From the NCBI GenBank assembly GCA_900544025.1, contig UQTM01000016.1, positions 1-55,490 on the forward strand: a stretch of 55,490 nt of DNA, read 5' to 3'. The notes beneath the pieces were generated by a model. That model ran no database searches. It saw only the letters and a program-made list of their open reading frames with translations, and was not told where the DNA came from. This document shows positions 17,432 through 25,008 of this stretch, piece by piece. Position 1 is the first letter of the stretch. The number at the start of each line of letters is the position of its first letter. The DNA comes from an uncultured Odoribacter sp. (lineage in GTDB: Bacteria; Bacteroidota; Bacteroidia; Bacteroidales; Marinifilaceae). The translations under genes and the position numbers were made by a program.

Positions 17432-19384
17432 ATGCAACGGAAAAAAATAGAGAATCGCGTTTTAGGTAATATATATGTGGTATTGCTGCTGCGTATGTTG
17501 CTGGTGTATGGTTTATATACGGTCACCCGCTTGTTGTTTTACCTGTATAACCTGAAATTATTCGCCGATGTGACCTTCCCGGAATTCGTCAGGATATTTG
17601 TGGGCGGATTGAAATTCGATACTTCGGCGATCATTTATACCAATTTGCTGGTGATCGCCCTGCACATATTGCCTTTTCGGTTTCGCTATGCCCATTGGTA
17701 TCAGCAAATCATCAAATATGTATTTTACATCGTCAATGTGATTGCCATTATCGCCAATATGGCCGATTCGGTTTATTTCCGTTTTACCATGAGGCGCACG
17801 ACCACTTCTGTTTTCACGGAATTTAAGAATGAGCAGAACGGCTGGGGATTGTTCTTCCGGTTTATGTGGGACTATTGGTATGTTACATTTTCGGTGCTGG
17901 TGCTTTGCTTCCTGATGGTGTGGGTGTATCGCAGGATCCGGACGGGGCAGCCGGTTATCCGGACGTGGTATATTTATTATCCGGTAAATATATTGCTGTC
18001 GGCCATTATTGCGGGATTGTGTGTGGGAGGGATGCGTGGCGGTTTCGCCCATAGTGTGCGTCCGATCACGCTTAGCAATGCAGCGGAATATATCGATAAG
18101 CCGGAACACCGGGGTATTGTGCTGAATACGCCTTTTTCACTGATCCGGACGATCGGAAAGACCACATTACAGAAAAAGGATTATTTTCCGGAGGAACGGT
18201 TGAACGGGGTGTTTAATCCGGTTTATCGGGCTACAGCCGATTCTGCCAGTCTTTTTGGAACGATGCGGGGGAAAAATGTGGTAGTGATTCTATTGGAAAG
18301 TTTTGCCAGGGAATATGTGGGGGCGTTTAACCGGAATGTACCCGGTTATCACGGCGGATACACTCCCTTTCTCGATTCCCTCAGCGGAGAGGCTTATTTA
18401 TTCGAACGGGCTTTTGCCAACGGGCGGAAATCGATCGATGCCATGCCTTCGGCCCTGACCAGTATTCCGGGCATGGAAACGCCTTTTATTCTTTCGCACT
18501 ATTCCGGAAACAAGATCAATAGTCCGGCTTCTTTGTTGTCGCCCGACGGGTACCGGACGGCTTTCTTTCACGGAGCGCCTAACGGGTCTATGGGATTCAA
18601 TGCTTTTGTAAAGCAGGCGGGATACGAGGAATATTACGGGAAAAACGAATATGACAACAATGCGGATTTCGACGGTATGTGGGGGATTTGGGACGAACCG
18701 TTCCTGGCGTATATGGCGGATGTGCTGAACGGATTTGACCGTCCTTTCGTGGCTGCGATGTTTTCTTTGTCGTCACACCACCCGTTCAGAGTGCCGGAAC
18801 AATATGAGGGAAAATTTCCTAAAGGTCATTTGCCTATCCACCAATGTGTAGGATATACGGACAATGCTTTGCGGAATTTCTTTAAAAAAGCTGCCGGGAT
18901 GCCCTGGTTTGAAAATACGGTTTTTGTTATTACTGCCGATCACTCTTCTGCCAATTATGAGCCGGCCTATAATACGGCTATGGGAGCTTTTGCCGTGCCT
19001 ATGATCGTTTACGCTCCGGGCTCCGGACTGAAAGGGTATAACGACACGACCGTGGTGCAGCAATGCGATATTTTGCCTACGGTGCTGAGCCTGTTGGGGT
19101 ATGAAAAGCCGTTCGTTACATACGGGCATAATATGTTCGCTCCGGGAGAGGAACATTTCGCCGTCACTTATTTTAACGGGGCGTTCCAGATTACCGAAGG
19201 AGATTACTTTTTGCAATTTGCAAACGAAAAAGTGATTGCTTTGTATAATTATAAGACCGATCCCTTGCTCCGGCAAAATCTGGCAGGACAGTTACCGGAA
19301 GTGCAAAAAGGCCTGGAAGATAAATTAAAAGCGGTGCTTCAGCAATATGCCGAAGGTATGCTTGAAAATAAATTATCACTGTAA
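17432..19384 (+). CDS. LTA synthase-like membrane phosphotransferase/sulfatase-fold protein
   Basis: A 650-residue membrane enzyme of the alkaline-phosphatase superfamily, LTA-synthase/EptA branch. Five transmembrane helices fill about residues 12-215; the catalytic domain (about 275-640) faces the periplasm. Metal and active-site features seen are VVVILLESF with Glu289, the nucleophile region FANGRKSIDAMPSALTS with Ser334 where LtaS has Thr, FSLSSHHPF and VITADHSSANYEP. As diderms have no lipoteichoic acid, relatives in this phylum probably move phosphoglycerol or phosphoethanolamine onto lipids or glycans; the acceptor is unknown. Its own promoter element and terminator suggest single-gene expression. 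Confidence 0.85.
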   Translation: MQRKKIENRVLGNIYVVLLLRMLLVYGLYTVTRLLFYLYNLKLFADVTFPEFVRIFVGGLKFDTSAIIYTNLLVIALHILPFRFRYAHWYQQIIKYVFYIVNVIAIIANMADSVYFRFTMRRTTTSVFTEFKNEQNGWGLFFRFMWDYWYVTFSVLVLCFLMVWVYRRIRTGQPVIRTWYIYYPVNILLSAIIAGLCVGGMRGGFAHSVRPITLSNAAEYIDKPEHRGIVLNTPFSLIRTIGKTTLQKKDYFPEERLNGVFNPVYRATADSASLFGTMRGKNVVVILLESFAREYVGAFNRNVPGYHGGYTPFLDSLSGEAYLFERAFANGRKSIDAMPSALTSIPGMETPFILSHYSGNKINSPASLLSPDGYRTAFFHGAPNGSMGFNAFVKQAGYEEYYGKNEYDNNADFDGMWGIWDEPFLAYMADVLNGFDRPFVAAMFSLSSHHPFRVPEQYEGKFPKGHLPIHQCVGYTDNALRNFFKKAAGMPWFENTVFVITADHSSANYEPAYNTAMGAFAVPMIVYAPGSGLKGYNDTTVVQQCDILPTVLSLLGYEKPFVTYGHNMFAPGEEHFAVTYFNGAFQITEGDYFLQFANEKVIALYNYKTDPLLRQNLAGQLPEVQKGLEDKLKAVLQQYAEGMLENKLSL

Positions 19385-19407
19385 TCCGTTTCGCTGTCAT
19401 TCGATAA

Positions 19408-19440
19408 AATAGCCCGGTTAAATGCCGGGCTATTATTTTA
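19408..19440. terminator. Terminator between convergent genes
   Basis: AATAGCCCGG (19408-19417) pairs with CCGGGCTATT (19425-19434), followed by ATTTTA on the plus strand. The stop codon of the minus-strand neighbour lies directly after the stem. Confidence 0.65.
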
Positions 19441-20871
19441 AACGATCGGGATGATTTTAGCAGGAGTGGGATGAGCCGGAGTGAGTGCCCCGGTCGTTAC
19501 TTTTTTCGTGGCAGCGGCTTTTTTATAAGTTTCCCTTTCTTTCACTTTTTGCCGGTATTTCTCCAGATTTACCTTTTTCCCGTTCCGGTAGGCAGGGGGA
19601 AGTTCGAGGTGTTCCGGCAATTGTTCTGCATGGTCGATGACGATGGCCGCCTTATCGCCGTGATGGATTAAGCTTAGGTCGTCGTATAGCTCTTGTTCGG
19701 GAGTATAAGCCTTGTAACACAGGGTATCTCCCTGAATCGTGATGTATTGGTATAATTGCAGATTCGACCCGAGGCGGTCGTGAATCCGGTCGAAACCGAT
19801 GTTATAAGCCTTCGGCGAACTGCTGCTTACGATATATACCGGGCCTCTTTTTTGGAGATTTTTAGTCTTGGTCGTAATGCGTGAATAACCGTGATCGTGT
19901 CCCTGAAGCACTAAGTCCACGCCGTAAGCCTCGAACAGGGGTTTAAAGGTATAGCGGACATAGAAATTATTCCGTCCTTCACGTACGGAATAGACCGGGT
20001 GGTGCATCATCACGATTTTCCATTTTTTATCGCAGGTGGACAGCACTTTTTTGAGCCAATCGCGATGGCGGTAGAGTGAAACCGCTCCTTGTATGCCGTC
20101 GGTATCGATCACAATGTAGCAAAGGTCTTTGAAGTTTACTACATAACTTCGTCCGGCGAATTCTTTCGGGCTATTTTCCGGATTGGAAAATGAGTAAGTC
20201 CACCGCGGATCGAGCACTTTGATCACTCCTTTTAAATATTCGTGGTTTCCCGTGGCGGCAATGAACGGTTTTTTCCCGGCAATGCTGTCCATGGTGGAAT
20301 ACCAATAGCTCCAATAAGTATCTGTCGGGCGTTCGATGACGTCGCCTCCCAATGCCCAAAAAGCGACTTCCGGATGCTGTCGGTTGATGGAACGGAATAA
20401 ATCTTGTGTAGAGCCTTCAACCTGATCTTGAATGTCCCCGATATAGATAAAAGATAAAGCGCTGTCCGGCTGGGGTATGGAGAAGGTGTACCATGCTGAA
20501 GCATGGGGTGCATTTACCACACGGTAATGATAGGTAGCTCCGGATTGCAATCCGGAGAGCTCTGTCCGGTAGAAGGCGGAATGTCCGGAACGGCTGCTCA
20601 CCAGGGCTCCTTGTGCCGGAAGTTTCAGCGTGTCGGAAGTATTTTCCTGCGTGAGTTCCACCCAGCCTTCGGTGAGAGTGGTATCGCAGCGCCAGGAAAT
20701 CCGGCGGGTGTGGGTTCCGTCTTCTCCCATGGTAAGAATCACCCGGTCGGGGGTTGCCGGGGTTACGTAAGCTGTTTCCGGTGGATTACCGAACCAAGTG
20801 TTCCATTTCCAGATCACAAGCGCACTGAAAGCAAGAACAATAACAAGGAGTATGGTAAAAAGCGTATTCAT
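19438..20871 (-). CDS. Purple acid phosphatase-like metallophosphoesterase
   Basis: A 477-residue exported metallophosphoesterase. An N-terminal hydrophobic segment (3-22) anchors or exports it; residues about 35-140 form a fibronectin-III-like domain typical of purple acid phosphatases (RISWRCDTT, TELSGLQSGATYHYRV). The metallophosphoesterase core follows at about 145-380 with YIGDIQD, GGDVIE, TGNHEY, MHHPVY and GHDHGY, giving the full set of metal ligands. The C-terminal 40 residues are Lys/Thr/Ala/Pro-rich. The substrate cannot be told. The gene is alone on the minus strand. Confidence 0.87.
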   Translation of the reverse strand: MNTLFTILLVIVLAFSALVIWKWNTWFGNPPETAYVTPATPDRVILTMGEDGTHTRRISWRCDTTLTEGWVELTQENTSDTLKLPAQGALVSSRSGHSAFYRTELSGLQSGATYHYRVVNAPHASAWYTFSIPQPDSALSFIYIGDIQDQVEGSTQDLFRSINRQHPEVAFWALGGDVIERPTDTYWSYWYSTMDSIAGKKPFIAATGNHEYLKGVIKVLDPRWTYSFSNPENSPKEFAGRSYVVNFKDLCYIVIDTDGIQGAVSLYRHRDWLKKVLSTCDKKWKIVMMHHPVYSVREGRNNFYVRYTFKPLFEAYGVDLVLQGHDHGYSRITTKTKNLQKRGPVYIVSSSSPKAYNIGFDRIHDRLGSNLQLYQYITIQGDTLCYKAYTPEQELYDDLSLIHHGDKAAIVIDHAEQLPEHLELPPAYRNGKKVNLEKYRQKVKERETYKKAAATKKVTTGALTPAHPTPAKIIPIV

Positions 20872-21176
20872 TCGGATAATTCTTATTTTGTTTATAGTTT
20901 TCTGACAGTTTTCAAAAGTAGTAATTTTCTTGATACGTTATAAAGTTAAACCGGGGTTATTCTTTGGTGAAAGCCTGTGAAGCGGGAGTAGTTGTGTCTT
21001 TCTGTTTTTCATCAATTTATTTTAAACGGGATTGTAAATAGGCATTTGCAATTGTCCGGAATATTTGAGGCTTTATCGGTTTGGCCGGGAGGATAGCAGA
21101 AGCCGGATATATTTTTATGAGCCGGGTGGTTTGAAAATTTATCTGAAAAATCTGTCTTATTTGTTGCTCCCGATCG
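20872..21176. other. Intergenic region, little recognisable
   Basis: About 300 bases between divergent genes. A minus-strand -7 element TACTTTTG (20920-20913) could serve the metallophosphoesterase gene. A 19-codon open stretch on the minus strand (21013-20957) has protein-like composition but no start. Nothing else was recognised. Confidence 0.4.
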
Positions 21177-21207
21177 TTTGGCTTTATATTCCGCTTGATT
21201 ATCTTTG
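21177..21207 (+). promoter_or_regulatory. Promoter of the DUF3109 gene
   Basis: TTTG (21177-21180), 19 bases, TATCTTTG (21200-21207): a full match to the phylum's -33/-7 consensus, 28 bases before the ATG. Confidence 0.7.
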
Positions 21208-21234
21208 CGGCGTAAATGATAGAATAGCAGAGTT

Positions 21235-21819
21235 ATGATCCAGATAGGGAATGTGTTGGTTAGTTTCGATGTTTTTGAAAAAAAATTTAGTTGTGATATA
21301 GCCCGTTGTAAAGGGATGTGTTGTGTGGATGGAGATTCCGGTGCTCCTTTAAATAAAGGAGAAAAGAAAAAGATCGAGCGTAATTATCCGAATGTGAAAT
21401 CTTATATGAAACCGGCGGGAATAGCGGCCGTCGAACAGCAGGGATTTGCCGTGATCGACCGGGACGGGGATTTGGTAACTCCTTTGATCGCCAACCGGGA
21501 ATGTGCTTATGCCATTGAAGAAAACGGCACTTGCTGGTGTGCCATCGAAAAGGCATGGACAGAGGGGAAGTCTGATTTCCGTAAACCGGAGTCGTGTCAT
21601 CTATATCCGATCCGGATTAAAAAATACCCGGAATTCGAAGCTTTGAACTATAACAAGTGGGATATTTGCGCTTGTGCCCGGGAAAAAGGAGAGAAGGAGG
21701 GAATGCCTGTTTATCGTTTTTTGAAGGATGCTTTAATTGCCCGCTACGGGGAGGAATGGTACAAGGAACTTGAATATGCCGCAAACGAGATTGAGACAGG
21801 GCGTATTGAAACTTGGTGA
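21235..21819 (+). CDS. DUF3109 family cysteine-rich protein
   Basis: A 194-residue DUF3109 protein of unknown function. It carries a conserved set of cysteines that probably bind metal or a cluster: CDIARCKGMCC near residues 19-29, NRECAY, GTCWCAIEKAW, ESCHLYPIRI and WDICACAREKG. This arrangement resembles the Fe-S-binding YkgJ/CxxCxxCC type of protein. There is no signal peptide, so it acts in the cytoplasm. The gene is short, has a strong promoter, and lies upstream of the tRNA-His gene on the same strand. Confidence 0.85.
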   Translation: MIQIGNVLVSFDVFEKKFSCDIARCKGMCCVDGDSGAPLNKGEKKKIERNYPNVKSYMKPAGIAAVEQQGFAVIDRDGDLVTPLIANRECAYAIEENGTCWCAIEKAWTEGKSDFRKPESCHLYPIRIKKYPEFEALNYNKWDICACAREKGEKEGMPVYRFLKDALIARYGEEWYKELEYAANEIETGRIETW

Positions 21820-21836
21820 TTTTTTTGAATATTTTA

Positions 21837-21867
21837 TTTGTAAAGTCGGGAATTGTCCTTATATTTG
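21837..21867 (+). promoter_or_regulatory. Promoter of tRNA-His
   Basis: TTTG (21837-21840), 19 bases, TATATTTG (21860-21867); both boxes are perfect. It starts 17 bases after the DUF3109 stop, so the tRNA is transcribed separately. Confidence 0.72.
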
Positions 21868-21886
21868 CAGCGCGAAAAGCAAAATG

Positions 21887-21960
21887 GTGGATGTAGCTCA
21901 GCAGGTTAGAGCGTCGGATTGTGGTTCCGAAGGTCGTCGGTTCGAGCCCGATCTTCCACC
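21887..21960 (+). tRNA. tRNA-His (anticodon GTG)
   Basis: A complete cloverleaf: acceptor GTGGATG with CTTCCAC (one T-T mismatch), D-stem GCTC/GAGC, anticodon stem TCGGA/TCCGA with loop TTGTGGT (anticodon GTG at 21921-21923), T-stem GTCGG/CCGAT around TTCGAGC. The base before position 1 is G (21886) and position 73 is C, the extra pair that marks histidine tRNAs. The CCA end is not encoded. Confidence 0.96.
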
Positions 21961-21968
21961 CTCCACAG

Positions 21969-21998
21969 AAAACAACCGGAATACCGGTTGTTTTTTTA
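21969..21998 (+). terminator. Terminator of tRNA-His
   Basis: An 11-bp stem (21969-21979 with 21984-21994), AATA loop, and a run of T running into and past the stem. Confidence 0.85.
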
Positions 21999-22234
21999 TT
22001 GCCTTACTTATTGGGGGAGGTGATTTTTTCTGAAAATTTAAAAGTGTGGTTTTCTGTCCGTTACCAGGGAGTGGCCTGATCGAGGCGGTATATTCTTTTC
22101 CTGAATTTCAATAAACTTTAGCGTGATGAAAGCGAGGTGTTGTGGGGGATTCTCTATCTGCCGGGAGGATTGTGTGTATGTCTTGACAAAGATGAGAGAT
22201 AAAAATGAGCATAAGCCCATGCCTTTTTTTCTCT

Positions 22235-22269
22235 TTTGGTAACACATATATTAAAAAATTATATATTTG
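22235..22269 (+). promoter_or_regulatory. Probable promoter of the glycan operon
   Basis: TTTG (22235-22238), 23 bases, TATATTTG (22262-22269). The -7 box is perfect and the spacing is at the long end. It implies a leader of about 190 bases before the GH2 gene. Upstream (about 21999-22230) no gene or element was recognised. Confidence 0.55.
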
Positions 22270-22329
22270 TACAGATACATATTTTATTTCGGGCGTTAGA
22301 TTAAATACATATTTTTATAATAAGATTTT

Positions 22330-22446
22330 GTCCTGTGGGAGGGGTATCTCTATTCATGTTTGGGGAATCGGAAGCTCCGGCGGGTGTTAGAACCGGAAAG
22401 GAGGAGTGTATCCGCAGGACGGGGATACCCGGTTTTTGTTTTTTGT
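22330..22446 (+). promoter_or_regulatory. Structured leader RNA with possible pseudoknot and T-tract
   Basis: In the leader of the glycan operon, bases 22330-22339 pair with 22411-22420 (10 bp, two G-U). Bases 22342-22348 (GGGTATC), inside that stem's loop, pair perfectly with 22424-22430 (GATACCC) outside it, giving a pseudoknot. Smaller helices are possible within the loop (TCCGG 22376-22380 with CCGGA 22393-22397). A run TTTTTGTTTTTTG follows at 22433-22445. A short hairpin CGGG-GATA-CCCG (22420-22431) before this T-tract competes with the pseudoknot, as in a transcription attenuator. No known riboswitch class was recognised. Confidence 0.5.
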
Positions 22447-22464
22447 TAATCAATATTTGGCAAG

Positions 22465-24930
22465 ATGAATAAATTAAGTGTATTCGTATTTTGGTGTATT
22501 ATCGTTGTTTCGGGGTGTGGCACGCCTTTAAAGGCGGAGGTCATCGAATTGAATGACGGCTGGCTATTCCAGCGGCTGGGAAAGAATTTCGATCCGGCGA
22601 AACTTCACAATCAGGGGAGTGACTGGCAATCACAGTTTAATGTGGAACATGTTGAAAATTCTTCTGTGTTACAGTTGTCTGCCGACACGTTGGAGCGTGA
22701 ATTTTCTATGTTAAAACGTGGAACATGGGAAACGGTACGTTTACCGCATACGCCGTTTGTAGAGGATTTGGTGGTATTGCATCAATGGCAGGGGGTATGT
22801 TACTATAAGAAAAAATTGAAGGGGCGGGCGGAATGGAACGATAAGATGCTGTGGCTGGAATTCGAAGGAGCGATGAGCCTTGCCGATGTTTGGGTGAATG
22901 GCCGGCATGTTTTGCAACATGCCGGGGGATATTTGCCTTTTGTGATCGATTTAAGCGATAAGCTGGATTTAAGTGGGGAAAATGAAATTTTGGTGCGTTT
23001 GGATAACCGGGACAATGGGCTGATTCCTCCCGGCAAACCGTTGAATTCTTTGGATTTTTGCTATTATGGCGGAATATACCGGGATGTACGCTTGATTGTG
23101 AAATCTCCCTGGCACATCACGCATCCGATTTTGGCGGAAAAAGTGGCGGGCGGCGGTGTGTTTGTCAGCTATCCGAAAGTTTCGGCTGCAGAAGCGGAAA
23201 TAGACCTGAAATGCGAGGTGGCGAATGTTTCCGGGCAAGCAGAGAAGCTGGTTTTGCGTTACACGCTGAATGAGGTGAACGGGTTGTGGGGAAAAGGGAA
23301 GCCTGGGAAACGGGTGGCGGAAGGCAGTTTAGAGGTTGCTCTTGGGGCTAATGAGGAGAAGGATGTAAAAGCAAGTATCCGGGTGGTGTCTCCCCGTTTA
23401 TGGTCGCCGGATGCACCTCATCTTTATGACCTCCGGCTCGAGGTACTCCGGGCGGGACGGGTTGCTGACAGCGAGACGCACCGGATCGGAATCCGGCGTA
23501 TCGAGATGTCGAAAGAAAAGGGCTGCCTGATTAACGGGCAGCCGGTCAGGCTGGTGGGAAGTAACCGGCACATGGAATATCCGTATGTCGGTAACGCTTT
23601 GTCCGACCGGGCACAATGGAGAGATATTTACCAGATTAAAATGAATGGTTTCAATATTGTGCGTTTGGGGCATTACCCGCAGGACCCTTCTGTGCTGAGT
23701 GCCTGTGACGAATTGGGGTTGCTGGCGATCGAGCCGATACCCGGCTGGCAGTATTTCAATAAAGATTCCCTGTTTATCGGATTGACTTACCGGGATATCC
23801 GTCATTTGATCCGGCGTGACCGGAATCATCCGTCGATTATCATGTGGGAAACTACGCTGAACGAATCGTGGCCGCCTGCTTTTTGGAAAGACGGAGCTAT
23901 CCGGGTTACTCATGAAGAGTATCCCGGCGACCAGTGTTTCGCTTCCGGAGATGCTTATGGATATTATGGGTACGATGTATGTTATAATGATTGGCAGGAA
24001 GGATTTAAGCGTCCCAATAAAAGTGATCATCCCAGTTTTATCCGGGAATACTATGATTACGAATTCGGAGGACATTACAGCACATCACGGATTTCACGTA
24101 AGGACGGTGAAAAGGCTTTGTTGCAAAACGCCTGGAACGCCCAATGGTCGCATAACCGTTACCGCAAACAATACCCTGCGACGATGGGAGATGCCGTGTG
24201 GAGTATGTACGATTATAACCGGGGATGCTGTGATAATGTATGTTACAGCGGAGTGGCCGATCTTTTCCGTTTACCTAAATACTCTCTTCATTTTTTTCGT
24301 ACCCAGCTTCCGGTGGGTACTCCGTTGCCGGACGGAGATAAAAAACCGGAGGTGTTTATTGCTTCGCGTTGGTCGGAGGAATCCCGGAATACACCTTTTG
24401 TTCTGGTCTATGGCAATGTAGATGAAGTGGAACTTTTTGTGAACGATCGTTCAATCGGAAGGCAGCAGCCCGATCGGGGAGCGGATACGGAATATGTATC
24501 GGTAGCCGACGGGGGAAATTGCCGGAATTTAACCTATCCGCCTTTTACCTTTAAAGATGTGGTGTGGCAGCCGGGAAAGGTGAAAGCCATCGGTTATCGC
24601 AATGAGAAAAAGGTGGCGGAATATGAGGTCAGGACACCCGGAACTCCCCGGAAATTGGAGATCAGCTATTTTGAAAGCGGTTATCCGGCGGTAAAAAACG
24701 ACCTGTTGATCGTTTATGTTAGCCTAAAGGATATAAATGGTACATTGGTTCCCATGAATGATTTTCCTATTCATTTGGAAGTGAAGGGCGGACGTGTTCG
24801 CGGACCGGAACTTTTCCGGACAGAAGCCGGAGTGGCTGCCTTTCTGGTGGAAACCGGGGAAGGTAAGAATCTGGAGCTCCGGACATCGGGGGAAGGTATG
24901 CTGGGAACGGAGACGATCAGATTGCGTTAG
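22465..24930 (+). CDS. Glycoside hydrolase family 2 (beta-galactosidase-like), lipoprotein
   Basis: An 821-residue GH2 enzyme. A signal peptide with lipobox VSGC (Cys18) makes it a lipoprotein. Order of domains: sugar-binding jelly roll (about 25-215, with WETVRLPHTPF, YKKKL and VNGRHVLQHAGGYLPF), Ig-like sandwich (about 220-345), TIM barrel (about 350-640) and C-terminal Ig-like domains. The acid/base is probably Glu467 in MWETTLNESW and the nucleophile Glu528 in FIREYYDYEF. GH2 covers beta-galactosidase, glucuronidase and mannosidase; galactosidase is favoured by the GH35 neighbour. First gene of the operon. Confidence 0.88.
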   Translation: MNKLSVFVFWCIIVVSGCGTPLKAEVIELNDGWLFQRLGKNFDPAKLHNQGSDWQSQFNVEHVENSSVLQLSADTLEREFSMLKRGTWETVRLPHTPFVEDLVVLHQWQGVCYYKKKLKGRAEWNDKMLWLEFEGAMSLADVWVNGRHVLQHAGGYLPFVIDLSDKLDLSGENEILVRLDNRDNGLIPPGKPLNSLDFCYYGGIYRDVRLIVKSPWHITHPILAEKVAGGGVFVSYPKVSAAEAEIDLKCEVANVSGQAEKLVLRYTLNEVNGLWGKGKPGKRVAEGSLEVALGANEEKDVKASIRVVSPRLWSPDAPHLYDLRLEVLRAGRVADSETHRIGIRRIEMSKEKGCLINGQPVRLVGSNRHMEYPYVGNALSDRAQWRDIYQIKMNGFNIVRLGHYPQDPSVLSACDELGLLAIEPIPGWQYFNKDSLFIGLTYRDIRHLIRRDRNHPSIIMWETTLNESWPPAFWKDGAIRVTHEEYPGDQCFASGDAYGYYGYDVCYNDWQEGFKRPNKSDHPSFIREYYDYEFGGHYSTSRISRKDGEKALLQNAWNAQWSHNRYRKQYPATMGDAVWSMYDYNRGCCDNVCYSGVADLFRLPKYSLHFFRTQLPVGTPLPDGDKKPEVFIASRWSEESRNTPFVLVYGNVDEVELFVNDRSIGRQQPDRGADTEYVSVADGGNCRNLTYPPFTFKDVVWQPGKVKAIGYRNEKKVAEYEVRTPGTPRKLEISYFESGYPAVKNDLLIVYVSLKDINGTLVPMNDFPIHLEVKGGRVRGPELFRTEAGVAAFLVETGEGKNLELRTSGEGMLGTETIRLR

Positions 24931-25008
24931 TACGGCGGGGGGGGATTTATGGCTGACAACAGAACCAAGAGATAAAATATATAAAATGAATATTATAAAA
25001 TAGTTTTC

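Noticed and set aside
20957..21013. Minus-strand tail reading IDEKQKDTTTPASQAFTKE then stop
   Set aside because: Protein-like in composition, but only 19 codons with a stop just upstream and no start; too short to call a gene or a remnant.
22038..22247. 69-codon minus-strand frame after tRNA-His, as a possible integrase or gene remnant
   Set aside because: No recognisable motif, no promoter and odd composition; it overlaps only non-coding sequence and is probably chance.
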